Source: Chara braunii (Eukaryota; Streptophyta; Charophyceae; Charales; Characeae). From it: DNA of 35,570 bases. Positions 19,932 to 29,602 of the stretch are shown piece by piece. Below the pieces are notes generated by a model, which did no database searches, was not told where the DNA came from, and saw only the letters and a list, made by a program, of their open reading frames with translations. Position 1 is the first letter of the stretch. Each line of letters starts with the position of its first letter. Made by a program: the position numbers and the translations under genes. Location of the stretch: NCBI GenBank assembly GCA_003427395.1, contig BFEA01000675.1, positions 41,594-77,163 on the forward strand, given 5' to 3'.

Positions 19932-20029
19932 GTCCTTCAGGACATCCGTTAAAATTGGAACAATACAGAGAAGACTAGCATGGCCCCTGCACCAGGATGA
20001 CACACATTAATCGAGAAAGCCCCAAAGAG
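19932..20029 (+). pseudogene. U6 snRNA-derived copy 1
   Basis: It starts GTCCTTCAGGACATCCGTTA, the U6 5' stem. It continues AAAATTGGAACAATACAGAG, AAGACTAGCATGGCCCCTGC and GGATGACACACA to AATCGAGAAAGCCCC, then an A-rich tail. The ACAGAG box is intact; the AGC of the catalytic triad is present, in AAGACTAGC for the usual AAGATTAGC. Substitutions, an A-rich tail in place of a terminal T-run, and no visible upstream USE/TATA argue for a retropseudogene. Confidence 0.9.
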
Positions 20030-20047
20030 AAAAAAAAAAACGGGCCT

Positions 20048-20116
20048 TGGAACAATACAGAGAAGACTAGCATGGCCCCTGGACAAGGATGACACACATT
20101 AATCGAGAAAGGCCCC
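20048..20116 (+). pseudogene. U6 snRNA-derived copy 2 (5'-truncated)
   Basis: It begins inside U6 at TGGAACAATACAGAGAAGAC and ends AATCGAGAAAGGCCCC. It is preceded by an A-run and CGGGCCT and followed by CAAAAAAAAAAACACAAAA. It shares the ACAATACAGAGAAGACTAGC variant of copy 1, so copies 1 and 2 probably share a template or arose by duplication. Confidence 0.9.
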
Positions 20117-20144
20117 CCCGCAAAAAAAAAAACACAAAAAAAAA

Positions 20145-20219
20145 GGGGCCTAGCTCAGCTGCTACATCCATGAACTGTTGAAATCCAACCTGGAGTTCGA
20201 ATCCACATGCAACCAGACC
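20145..20219 (+). pseudogene. tRNA-like (SINE-head-like) sequence between U6 copies
   Basis: GGGGCCTAGCTCAGCTG gives an A-box-like start, and GGAGTTCGAATCC about 45 bases later gives a B-box. Both are internal promoter elements of tRNA genes and tRNA-derived SINEs. A cloverleaf does not fold convincingly, so it is a tRNA-derived repeat, not a functional tRNA. It follows the A-tail of U6 copy 2 and abuts U6 copy 3 directly. Confidence 0.65.
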
Positions 20220-20306
20220 AGGACATCGGTTAAAATTGGAATGATACAGAGAAGATTAGCATGGCCCCTGAACAAGGATGACACACATAAATCGAGAACG
20301 GATCCA
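20220..20306 (+). pseudogene. U6 snRNA-derived copy 3
   Basis: AGGACATCGGTTAAAATTGG, ATGATACAGAGAAGATTAGC, ATGGCCCCTGAACAAGGATG, then AAATCGAGAACGGATCC and an A-rich tail. It lacks the first bases of U6. It keeps the canonical GAAGATTAGC, unlike copies 1 and 2, so it derives from a different U6 template or event. Confidence 0.9.
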
Positions 20307-20344
20307 AAAAAAAGAAGTAAAAACGAAAAGAAAAGAGAAACCAA

Positions 20345-20420
20345 CGGGCCTGGCTCAGTTGGATCACAATAGATACCACACCTGCGCCAGTCCATCCTTT
20401 CTAGGGTCGACCACATCAAA
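20345..20420 (+). repeat. Second tRNA-like head after U6 copy 3
   Basis: GGGCCTGGCTCAGTTGGATC has an A-box and lies after the A-rich tail of U6 copy 3. The position where a B-box would lie reads TAGGGTCGACCACATC, which is weak. It parallels the arrangement at 20145, suggesting repeated U6-tail-SINE joins. Confidence 0.5.
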
Positions 20421-20429
20421 AAGGAGGCT

Positions 20430-20975
20430 CGCACGGACAGGTGGTTTAAGCTTTGGAGAGAAGTTTGTGTGTTTGAGTTTATCAGGACGATTACACTCTG
20501 GATCATCTCTCTCGAAGTTATTCGAGATGCACTAAGACTATGCAAAACGACAGCACACGTTCAGTGAACGTTGGTTGAACCACCGGTCCACCTGAAGCTA
20601 AATTGACGAACCACAAGTTGCGTTTTTCCGAGCTAGAATCTACAGTGCTGCCTTTGAAAAAATATCCGCAGTCGCCCCTTCCCACCCAGCCTTTACCCTG
20701 GCCTGGGCCTGGTACCCGTGTACGAACAAAATCTACAGTGCCACTTACGGATTGAATGGTGGTTTACGCTATCGAAAGAAGTTCAGACATTTCAGCTCAG
20801 CAGGAGGACTACACTCTGCTTCATTTCAAAGTTATTCCGATGCACTCAAACTATCCATAACGACAGCACACGTTCAATGAGCCGTGCGTGACTTAGCTTT
20901 CGAGAGAAGTTCAGATTCCGAATCATTCCGAAGTTACTCCGATGCACTGATACTTTTTTTTTCATAACGGATAGG
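20430..20975 (+). repeat. Three diverged tandem repeat units
   Basis: The blocks GAGAGAAGTT, ACACTCTG, AAGTTATTC.GATGCACT and ACGACAGCACACGTTCA recur at about 20440-20570, 20760-20880 and, shorter, 20890-20960. Spacing is irregular and no coding frame is shared. Confidence 0.7.
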
Positions 20976-20977
20976 AG

Positions 20978-21126
20978 TGATGGTAAGAGCATACACCCCT
21001 ACAGGAAGATCTACCATAGATCCAGTACGTTTGACAATATCTCCTCCTTTAATGGCAGTATCACTACCAAAAACCACAATTCCTACACTCGCATTTTCTA
21101 GATTCAGTGCCATTCCTTTAACACCC
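20978..21126 (-). pseudogene. atp1: Mitochondrial atp1 fragment (NUMT)
   Basis: The minus strand is open for about 48 codons and includes [20 protein letters not shown] and [14 protein letters not shown]. These match the conserved N-terminal region of mitochondrial ATP synthase alpha subunit (F1 sector), which in plants is encoded in the mitochondrion. Homology stops at about 20985, and the reading frame has neither a start nor a gene context. It is a nuclear copy of a mitochondrial fragment, well preserved and therefore fairly recent. Confidence 0.88.
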
Positions 21127-21134
21127 TACCTGTC

Positions 21135-21197
21135 ACGCACGGGGCTCCAATCTATCGGTGGGGAGCATCACCTGCTGAAAAACGGGTCCACTGTCGA
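21135..21197 (+). repeat. Dispersed GGTGGGGAGCA repeat, copy 2
   Basis: GGGGCTCCAATCTATCGGTG, GGGAGCATCACCTGCTGAAA and CGGGTCCACTGTCG match 5920-5985 with a few substitutions. Confidence 0.6.
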
Positions 21198-21447
21198 AAA
21201 GGACTGCGTACGTTCAATGGAAGCTCAGAAGGGGCAACGGATATGCGTGGGGACAGAATTGAGGGCTCAGTGACCAGTACTTTCTGAGGTAGACACAGAC
21301 AGAGTTGAGGTTTTCTGGGTTGGACTTCTTTCTCAGCAACTGCCTTGGAGGAGGAAAGGTAGTGTTGATCAGAAACAGCGCTTGTCAGATTCATGTCAGC
21401 TGGAGAAGAACAAGAATGTGGCTTAACCTGAAGGGGATGGAGCGGGT

Positions 21448-21800
21448 GAAGTGGAATGAGGGGTATAGGAAAGAGGCAAGAATCCAACATGACATTTTCT
21501 ATCTGATGGCTCTAAAGGATTCTAAGGCAACAAGCAAGCCTACAACTTGGGGATCTCTCTTGACATGAAGCGGCCGGAGGGGATGAAGTGGAATTAGTGG
21601 TAAAGGAAAGAGGGGAGAATCCAACATGACATGTTCTATCTGATGGTTCTAAAGGATTCTGACAACCAAGCCTACAACTTGCGGAAGTGGAATGCGTGGT
21701 AAAGGAAAGAGGCAACAATCCAACAGGACATGTTCTATCTGATGGTTCAAAAGGATTCTAAGGCAACGATCAAGCCTGGAACTTTGGGATGTCTCTTCAG
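21448..21800 (+). repeat. Three tandem units of about 100-135 bp
   Basis: Units start GAAGTGGAAT at 21448, 21585 and 21684. Each contains GGAAAGAGG, AATCCAACA.GACAT, TTCTATCTGATGG and AAAGGATTCT and ends CAAGCCT..AACTT. Unit 1 is followed by GGGGATCTCTCTTGACATG and unit 3 by GGGATGTCTCTTC. Confidence 0.85.
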
Positions 21801-23148
21801 TTGTACGATGTTCATATCATCCTGCATTTCTGGGGAGGAAAAAAGACATTTGTGGCATAAGAGAGGAGACGGGCGTCCAGACATCTCACTCAGTGACGGC
21901 GCTGTTGTTGATAACTGAATTCCACTGCCATAGTCCATTGCATATGGCCACAAACAACCAAATAGCAATCCTGCAGAATACACTGTTTTTTTGTCTCTTT
22001 CTCATTTTTCTTCCCCGTGCTGGGTAGGGTCGGTGGACCACTACCATCATAAGTTGTACATCAGTAGGAACAGCCTGTAGAGGTATTGCTGTGTCCAGAC
22101 AGAAATCCTGCAGACGGCTCTGTTATAGGCCGGGCTCTTTCTCTTTTCTTTGGAGTGTGGGACCTGTCAGACAAGCAGCAGGCACGGTGGACGAACCAGC
22201 TTCTTGTTTTCTATGGACCAACCTGCCGCTGACAGGGCCCACGTGCTTGTTTGTTTCCATCTCTTCCTATCATTTCTTTTCTGCCATTTTGAATTGCTGC
22301 ACGTATATCGAGTCAATATAGGCCCATGATCAGCTGCCAATTCCCTTGTGCCATGTGTGTTGTTTTTGTTGCTGCAGCGATGAGATACAGTGTCAGCTGC
22401 ATGCCACAACATTAAATATGTGCCCTGTTCACATCTATGAGTGATTGTCCGGGTCTTGTTGACCCTTCCACCGGATGCTGACTTCCTTGCATGGTTATGC
22501 AGCCCTGATCCAGGAGTTCCATGCATGCCTTCGATGGGTGATTCTATTGGGCATGCAGTCTCCATGTATACACACATGGGCAGTTGAGCCCATGACAGAG
22601 GTGGACACCTGACCTTCCCAGGTTCTTAACTTGTTTTTTGACTTTGTGAATCAGCTGGTTATGCACGCTATGCTTACAAAGCTCGGTGTGGCTATAGTGA
22701 GGGCCTGACCCCACTGCCTGACAAGGAACCAGTAATGGAATAATGTGGTGGATTACTGTGAAGGACGTGCCCAACATCCCAATGTTGTTTTCTATTCTCT
22801 ATTGCCAAAAGGAGTGCACTAGGTAAATTTAAGGTAAGGTACGATAATAGGTAGATGATGCAATGAAAGGGCGAGACCATGTAGACAACACACAGCAAAC
22901 TTAGGACCAGGCAGGGAGGGAGTAAGTTTAAACCGCCCGTACACGGCCCCGGCCTTGTCGATTTGCTTGTCGCCTACTCCGAAAAGTTTGCTCCTCGGGC
23001 CTACCAGACCACAATGGCTGGCGACACCAGACAAAAAAGAGAAGTGCGCCCCTGGCGGTTTGGAAAAGCTTAGCGCACAGTGCAGCGCCTCCAAGCCTGG
23101 GTGTCCTGGTAGTTTAAGCAAGGCTTAGGAGTAAAACCACTTGGATAG
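21801..23148. other. No gene recognised
   Basis: Short frames on both strands with no motif. The segment 22827-22860 (AAGGTAAGGTACGATAATAG plus GTAGATGATG) nearly recurs at 33405-33434, directly outside the 3' LTR of the gypsy element. Confidence 0.45.
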
Positions 23149-23310
23149 CTTAGGCAGGGGTGAGGTGAGGTACATCCTTCCTACTGGAAGTAATTAATGC
23201 CGCTAATCTCCCAACCATAATGGGGAGAAGCGTTTGAGAGTGTAATATGATTTAAGTTTCCTCGACTTGCCGGTGGAGTAGGATCCATACTGACGCTCCC
23301 CAGAATGGAT
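23149..23310 (+). repeat. Dispersed repeat, copy 2 (LINE 3' end block)
   Basis: It matches 3953-4125 in block order. It stops at CTCCCCAGAATGG, about eight bases before the 5' LTR, whereas copy 1 continues to an A-tract. The gypsy element may therefore have inserted into this copy, but the missing distal part was not found after the 3' LTR. Confidence 0.7.
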
Positions 23311-23318
23311 ATGCCTTT

Positions 23319-24242
23319 TGCGAGGCTCAAGGCCTCGATAAGCTTTACTGGGCCCTGTTTCAGCAAGAACGGCTGCCCTAAGTGAAGGCGGGCTTGACAA
23401 GTGACGAGAGGCCTATTTTGGGCTTTTCACGCAACTTGGAATTCAGGCAGTTGCGCCAGTTGGTTGAGTAAGCCCAGGCCCTGCCTGCCTTTTCCCAATT
23501 GTCTCTGAGGCAGGCCCTGGGCCAGAGACAAGGCACAAACTGCACGCAGCACGCTGGGCAGTTAGACACATGTTAACCACCTGGGGCCCTGAGGAATATT
23601 CTGGCCTCAGGCACTTGGGGCCTACTGGAAGCTTCTGCGCAGGGCCCCAGCGCAGCCAGACAGCATACATCAGGCAGGCCACTTCCATAAAGGAAAGTGC
23701 CTGCCTCCGCATTTGGCATTCGGGCACTCGCTGCTTATGCGCAAGCGCTGCTGCGCCGGGTGCTGGAGCGAGTGCCTACGCTCTCACGGGTGAGCAGGGA
23801 GAGCAGGCAGCCATAGCCGAGCTGGCCTGCGCATTGCTGGATGGGGCGGATGGTGATCCTTGGGTGCACATGGCATCTGTGTGGGGGGGATCAAGGTTGT
23901 GAGTGAAGCGTGAGACATACCTGGTACTTGAGGCGAACGGCATTGGCCAAGATCTGCTCGTACTTCGGGAAGCTGTTGACGTCACCAGCGACATTGTAGA
24001 TAGGCTAGATAGGATCTGCCATTCGTAGTCTGGGCGCTGAGCGCCAGATAGGGATTCGACAATGGTTCCTTGTTGATGATGATGAGACTATTCCAACATT
24101 GTCACTCGTGAGCTTTTCCTGTGCTCTTATTTGTTGGAACTCAAGTTGCAATTCTGCTTTTGGTTCGAGGTCAAGACTATCTGGTTTCATGTGTATGATG
24201 CTACTTGGTTTCTGGAATTCGCTATCACTCATTTTCCTTGCA
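23319..24242 (+). repeat. 5' LTR
   Basis: 924 bp with TGCGAG...CCTTGCA ends (TG...CA). It aligns along its length with 31584-32328 plus about 33234-33400. By eye the copies differ at roughly one position in fifteen to twenty, with small indels, indicating a moderately old insertion. It is related to the shorter LTR-A and LTR-B. Confidence 0.92.
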
Positions 24243-24245
24243 TTC

Positions 24246-24257
24246 TGGTATCGGAGC
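24246..24257 (+). other. Primer-binding site
   Basis: TGGTATCGGAGC lies three bases inside the 5' LTR and differs by one base from the plant initiator-methionine tRNA type TGGTATCAGAGC. It would prime minus-strand DNA synthesis. Confidence 0.85.
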
Positions 24258-25522
24258 TGTGGTAAGTTGCGCTAATCTGGCGTTTGTCCTCTGCTTATGC
24301 GGTGCATGCACGCGGTTAGCTGGGTGAGGGACCGTGGGTAGTGTGCAGTGAGGAGGGCGAAGGCAAGCAGGCGACCCAGGTGGAGAGGGGTATCGCCAGG
24401 AAGACTGAGTGGTGATATTGGGTGTTTCGCAATATGATGAGAACTATCTGATGTGCGATTGATGCTGAGGTGGAGCGGTGGTATAATGCTGGTTGTGCCG
24501 AGGCAATGATTGGTCATCACAATCGACGTCAGGTCATCTGGTGAAAATATTTGTGGTTGGGGGGAGCTATTTTGAGGTACGTTGCTCTTAACCTTATCTA
24601 CCCTCTTCGACACTTCTTACCGTGAAGATGTGTGTTCTATCTTGAGAGTCCTCTCATGTGAGGAGTCGAGTGCGCTCAACCTTGAGAGTCGGCATTGTTC
24701 ACGTGGAGCATCTGGAAGGAGAGGGCGTTGCCATCTGAAGGGCCCTGGACGAAGCACTGGGTCACGGTCACCATACCAACCCACCAGGAGTAGAGCACAC
24801 ATGCTTTGCTGCTTTGTCTTTTGTCTGCCAGCTGTGCTATAGATAGGTCATGAGGGGCAGGCCAACCCTACAGGGAAGACGAGAACCAGACGTCTATAAA
24901 TAAATACTGTCGGGGTACCTTCCATTGACTGTGATCGTCGTCCTGTTTGTGACGTCAAATATTTCCTGAGGACCTTGAGGGCTGTCCTTAAACTGCCTCT
25001 TGATCAGCTAATCGGTCGGTGTAAGTCTCGCTGCAGGCGAGGGTAAACATTGTGCAGGACTGGCCAACTCAGAGTTGACTTGGGGCACAGGGGTGGGCCG
25101 TGTGCACACCTTTAGACACGCACGCTATCTGGATTGCTCAAGAATGTTGACGTCAAGTGACATTAAGAATAACTGAGGGAGAGAGAGAGATTTCAGGTGA
25201 TAAGTTCAGGAACTCCACTATGCAAACAGCCATACAAATGATTCTATTTCTATTTTGATTAGCTAGATGTACATCCATTAACACATTTGACAGACAACAT
25301 TGGTAGAACTTTCTGTTTCTGCTCATTTGCTTTCTGTCTGCGGACTAGTCAACTAAAATAGTTTCATTTGTAGGAATCTGGACTTACCTGTTGGACCCAA
25401 TTATATATTCTTTGACAATGTCACCGATTAATTATTTTTATTACTTTAAATCGGTCTGAGCACTACGCTGTGGTAGGCAACCGAGTGAGTCCTAGTGCAG
25501 ACACTGCATAGTGCTGTAGCAT
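24258..25522 (+). other. Gypsy leader / 5' untranslated region
   Basis: About 1.26 kb before recognisable gag. The first 350 bases are conserved with the antisense remnant at 4163-4493, so this part belongs to the element family. The rest has no coding signal. TATAAATAAATA at 24894 resembles a TATA box or poly(A) signal, but its role is unknown. Some of the region could be a later insertion. Confidence 0.55.
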
Positions 25523-27450
25523 ATGAGCGTCAGGGAGGACCTTGATCCGGACGGTCGGATCTTGCGTTCGTCAAGCCGTAGACTCCCGTTGGTCCTCCAC
25601 ATAGCTTTAGGAGCCGAGGGAGACCGCCTCCTATTCAGACAGGCTAGGGGAAGGCATTGTCAACAGAGGAGGGACAGGGACACAGAGGCAAGCATGACTT
25701 TCACAAGAGAGGCAGCTGCTTTAGCGACCAAAATGGCCACTTCTTCACAACATGGCTCTCAAGTGAGTAGTTTTGAGATGCAGCATAGTTCCCAGATCAG
25801 TAGTTCAGGGACTGTCGAAGCGACGGTCGCACAGACCCCGCGTCAGTCCGCTGGTGTGATGGCTAGCCATCAATTAGTGTTGACTCCCTAGGAGATCGCC
25901 ATTCAGCGAGCAAGCGCTCGCGAAGCAAACAGATATTAGACGAGCAAGCTACAACAGGCATTAGATGAGATACAGGCAGAGAAGGAGAGAATGATTAGAC
26001 ATAGAGCGAGGATGCAGCGGAGAGAAGCGAACATCACGGAGTTAGAGGAGATGAACTTGACAAATAGGGATGACGATGTAAGGACCGTTAGGACAGTCCT
26101 GTAGTGGAGATGCAGCACTACCATACGTCACTCTTGCAAGACATTCAGAGGAGCCTGGCCGTGCTGGTCGGGCGAGTTCAGGTTACACCATCACCATTTG
26201 GACCAGGTGCTTGGCCCGTGGTACAACCTCCTCCTTTTGTCGTACCGGTAACCAGGGTAGTACCATCTACACTTCCTCCGGTATCGGTACAGGCCGCTTC
26301 CCACCTTGGTATGCCTTTGACAGGCGAGTTCTCAACATGTCCTAGTGTACAGGTTCCTGTTCAGACAGTGTTCTCTCAACCTCCGTTGCAGACTGCCGTA
26401 ACAGGGCAGCCTGCAATCTCACAACCTCAGCAGCAACATGTGCAACAACCTGCACGCCAGGGTTCCACATCCTGGAGTTGTGCAGGTTCCGGGACAAGGT
26501 CAGTGGGTTCCGAAGACTGCCATCGCAACACCCAAACCTTATTCAGGGGATAAAAAGGGTGAGGACCTCACATGGTTGAGGACGGTGCCAGTCTACGTGA
26601 AGTGCAAGTTAACCTTGCCTCACGAGGAAGTGCTTGTGGCTGCCTCCTACCTTGAGGGGAGTGCAGTGCAGCAAGATGGTTAAGTGGGTATGTGCAGTTG
26701 CAAGAAGTCATGACTTCTGTGCTTGGGCAGTCACCCAAAAACTGGATCTTCCTCAAGCTGGTGGAAGAAAGGTGGCATGACCCGCACGAGGCTCAAAAGG
26801 CCACCGACGGGTTATTGAATCTGGGCTCCCAAAAGGCCACCAACGGGTTACTGAATCTGGGCTCAAAAAAGTTCAGATCAGTGAGGGATGCCACATACGT
26901 TGTTGAGCGTCTGATCTGTCTTCCTGGCATACGCTATGACCCCCTGGTCTTACTTACCATTTTCCTGAGGTGTCTCCCCACGGAGATCATGAATCAAATG
27001 GCAGGTGAGGCCATGATCACAGTACACAACTTCCCCTCGTTCAACAAGAAGGCCCTAGATCTAGAAGCAAAGATCGGGCATGGACAACAACTCACGACAG
27101 ATGGTAGGAAGAAGACATTTTGCCTCCTAATTGGAAGGCCAAGGGCCACATTATGTTTGTCGACAACGATGATTCCACCATTGAATTGCACGACGACTTC
27201 GAGTTGGGAGTAGGGTCAGAGTCGGGTAGCGCAAAAGCTTGAGGGGGTGGAGCAGTCGCTGCCTCTGTGCAGAAAGGTAAGGCGACCAGTAGACACCGCG
27301 GAGGTTCCCGGTCAAAGAGTCAAGTAGACCCCAACGCTCCTCCATGAGAGAAAGCGAGGCTTACAGAGGACGTGTGGAGAGATCGTTACTCCCGTGCCGC
27401 TTGTATTCGCTGTGGCCAGTAAGGTCACACACAGTTCAAGTGCCAGAACC
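25523..27450 (+). pseudogene. Gypsy gag (capsid/nucleocapsid), broken
   Basis: Pieces lie in several frames: a Ser/Thr-rich start (25523-25891), a charged coiled-coil-like stretch (about 25930-26090), and a Pro/Gln/Val-rich segment (26104-26553). Then comes a retrotransposon capsid-like region, PKPYSGDKKGEDLTWLRTVP at about 26525-26590, LVEERWHDPHEAQKA near 26760 and FLRCLPTEIMNQMAGEA near 26960. It ends with a zinc knuckle at 27402-27443 in the CX2CX4HX4C pattern, interrupted by a TAA at 27420-27422. A short internal duplication (KATDGLLNLGS twice, 26803-26862) is also present. Gag would package element RNA. Confidence 0.8.
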
Positions 27451-27651
27451 ATAAGGTGACAGAAAAGATCCCTCCTATGATGGGGCAAGCACCGGTCTTC
27501 TCCGCTTCCCAGGGCAGTAATGTTGCCAACAATTCTGGCACTACATCGGGAAAGACGTCGGGGTGGTGGACACATCCTCACCATCTCGAGAGATGGCCTA
27601 AGCTATTGACTCTATTGTCGTCCCGCAAACACATTCGAACCAATCGATCCT

Positions 27652-28128
27652 TTGCAGGAGGAGTGGTCTAGATCAGACCCACTGTCTTCTTGGACGACCA
27701 TGGCTGAAGCTCCTAAGGGTGAGTTGTTCGTCGGCGAGGTAGATATAGGCGGCTGTAAGGCTGGGGCCTTCTACGATACTTGTTCGACGAGGAACTTTAT
27801 CAGTCGCGCTTGTGTTGAACGGCTGCGCTTACAGGGGCAAGTGCAATGCCTCAGTCGACCTGTGGAGTCGACCTGTGCCAACAAACAACGCACGGTAGTC
27901 AATGACTACCTAAAAGACATTGAGTGTCATTTTCCGTACGAGGGAGGGGAACTGAGACATAGATTCCCGTTCCTAATCAGCGATGATCTTGCTGGGTATG
28001 TACTATCTTTCGGCTGCACAAACCAAGTTTGACTAAGACCGAAAAGTGGTCAAACACACTTTGCCCGGAGGGGGACTGCTAGATTACGTAAGTATAAAGC
28101 TAGTAGTCTGATCGAGTCCTACGAATGA
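27652..28128 (+). pseudogene. Gypsy aspartic protease region
   Basis: GELFVGEVDIGG leads to AFYDTCSTRNFIS at 27769-27807, where retropepsins have D-T/S-G-A/S. Here the glycine codon position is TGT (Cys) at 27781-27783, which would abolish a normal active site. Stops at 28030-28032 and 28126-28128 separate it from the reverse transcriptase in the same frame. The enzyme would process Gag-Pol. Confidence 0.8.
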
Positions 28129-28989
28129 ATGTGTGCGGCCCAATTTTATAATTATTATAAGCAAAATCTGGAGGAGGGTATGTACTTAGTGTATGTCTCT
28201 GCAGAGGGCGAGCCAGTGCAAATGCCTCCAGAGATAGAGGTAGTGGTCGCTAAGTACCCTGATCTATTTGAAGAGCCGAAAGGGGTTGTTGAGAGGGAGA
28301 TCGTCCACGAGATAGAGATTATCCCAGGGTCTAGTATTCCGAAGGGTAGAATCTATCGGATGTCTCCAGCGAAGCTTGATGAGCTTCGCCGGCAACTCAA
28401 GGATCTCATAGAGAAGGGTTGGATCCGACCGAGTGTCTCCCCTGAAGGATCTCCTGTCCTATTTGTACCAAAGAAGGGGGGAACATTGAGGATGTGCATT
28501 GACTATAGGGGCCTCAATGCCATCACCATGAAGAACGCAAAGCCCCTACCGCGCATCGATGACTTGCTGGACCGAGTGCAAGAGTGAGTAAGATAGATCT
28601 GAAGTCTGGGTACCATCAAATTGCAATCCAGCCCGAAGATCAACACAAAACTGCTTTTCAGACCAGGTACGGTCTGTGCGAGTGTGGTGATGCCTTTCGG
28701 CCTTTGCAATGCTCCTAGCACCTTTCTGCACCCGATGAACCGGATTTTTCATGACTACCTGTACAAGTTTGTCATCGTGTACCTCGACGACATACTTATC
28801 TTCAGTAGGACTGTCGAAGAGCATGTAGCCCATCTAAACAAAGTTCTTAGCCTCCTACGGCAACACCACTTCAAGATCAACCGGGATAAGTGCGAGTTTG
28901 GCCGCACTCGGATCTTATACCTGGGTCATGAGATTTCAGCGGAGGGATTGAAGCCCGATGACGCGAAGGTGGCCAGCATTCGTGACTAG
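28129..28989 (+). pseudogene. Gypsy reverse transcriptase
   Basis: The N-terminal part includes [36 protein letters not shown] and [20 protein letters not shown]. Motif [13 protein letters not shown] (Asp at 28596), is in a shifted frame from about 28587 to 28680. The frame then returns for [14 protein letters not shown] and the catalytic YLDD at 28780-28791. The fingers, palm and connection extend to LGHEISAEGLKP. A TAG at 28987-28989 sits where this family usually has a Trp. Two compensating indels and one nonsense codon are therefore the main defects. Confidence 0.93.
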
Positions 28990-29004
28990 CCGCGTCCTCG
29001 GTCT

Positions 29005-29590
29005 GTGACCGAGATGAGGTCCTTCTTAGGGATGACCGACTATTACCGCAATTTTGTGAAGAACTATAGCGTAGTGGCCACACCTTTTGACACCCTCTGG
29101 GGGTGGACAGACAGGTGTGAGGCTGCCTTCAGATATCTGAAGCATTCTCTTACACACCATGAGGTCTTGAAACTCCATGATCCTGACAAGCTGTTCATTG
29201 TAACCACAGATGCCAGCCAATATGGTATTGGTGCCGCGCTTGCGCAGCAGGAGGGGAAGAAGTTGAGGCCGATTGAGTACATGTCCAAAAGGATGCCCTC
29301 TCAGAAGTTGGCTAAGTCCACCTATGAGAAGGAACTGTATACGATCTACAAAGCGCTGGCTCACTGGAGACACTACCTCCTTGGGAGATTCTCTACGCCA
29401 GGACTGATCATCAGACCCTCAGGTGGATGAGGACCCAGCCTGTACTTTCCGATGCTTTGAAATGCTGGATTAAAGTCATAGAACATTATGACTCCGAACC
29501 TCAGTACATCAAAGGGGAGTACAACAAGGTTGCTGATGCGCTGTCGCGTAGACCAGACTTCCTTGGTGCGCTGATCACTGAGTTTGGCCG
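29005..29590 (+). pseudogene. Gypsy RNase H
   Basis: It opens with SFLGMTDYYRNFVKNYS (the connection), then LFIVTTDASQYGIGAALAQQ with the first catalytic Asp, and STYEKELYTIYKALAHWRHY with the catalytic Glu. A frameshift near 29393-29425 moves the TDHQTLRWM block into another frame, followed by KVADALSRRPDF near 29540. RNase H would degrade the RNA template during reverse transcription. Confidence 0.88.
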
Positions 29591-29602
29591 TGCGGACACT
29601 GT

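Noticed and set aside
19932-20306. Functional U6 genes
   Set aside because: No U6 terminator T-run, A-rich tails instead, substitutions, and no clear upstream promoter elements.
21448-21800. CRISPR-like array from regularly repeated units
   Set aside because: Units are long, diverged and contiguous without unique spacers, and the DNA is eukaryotic.
25155-25200. Short GAGAGAGA tract as a regulatory GAGA site for gag
   Set aside because: Only a few units long and common in this genome; no supporting context.
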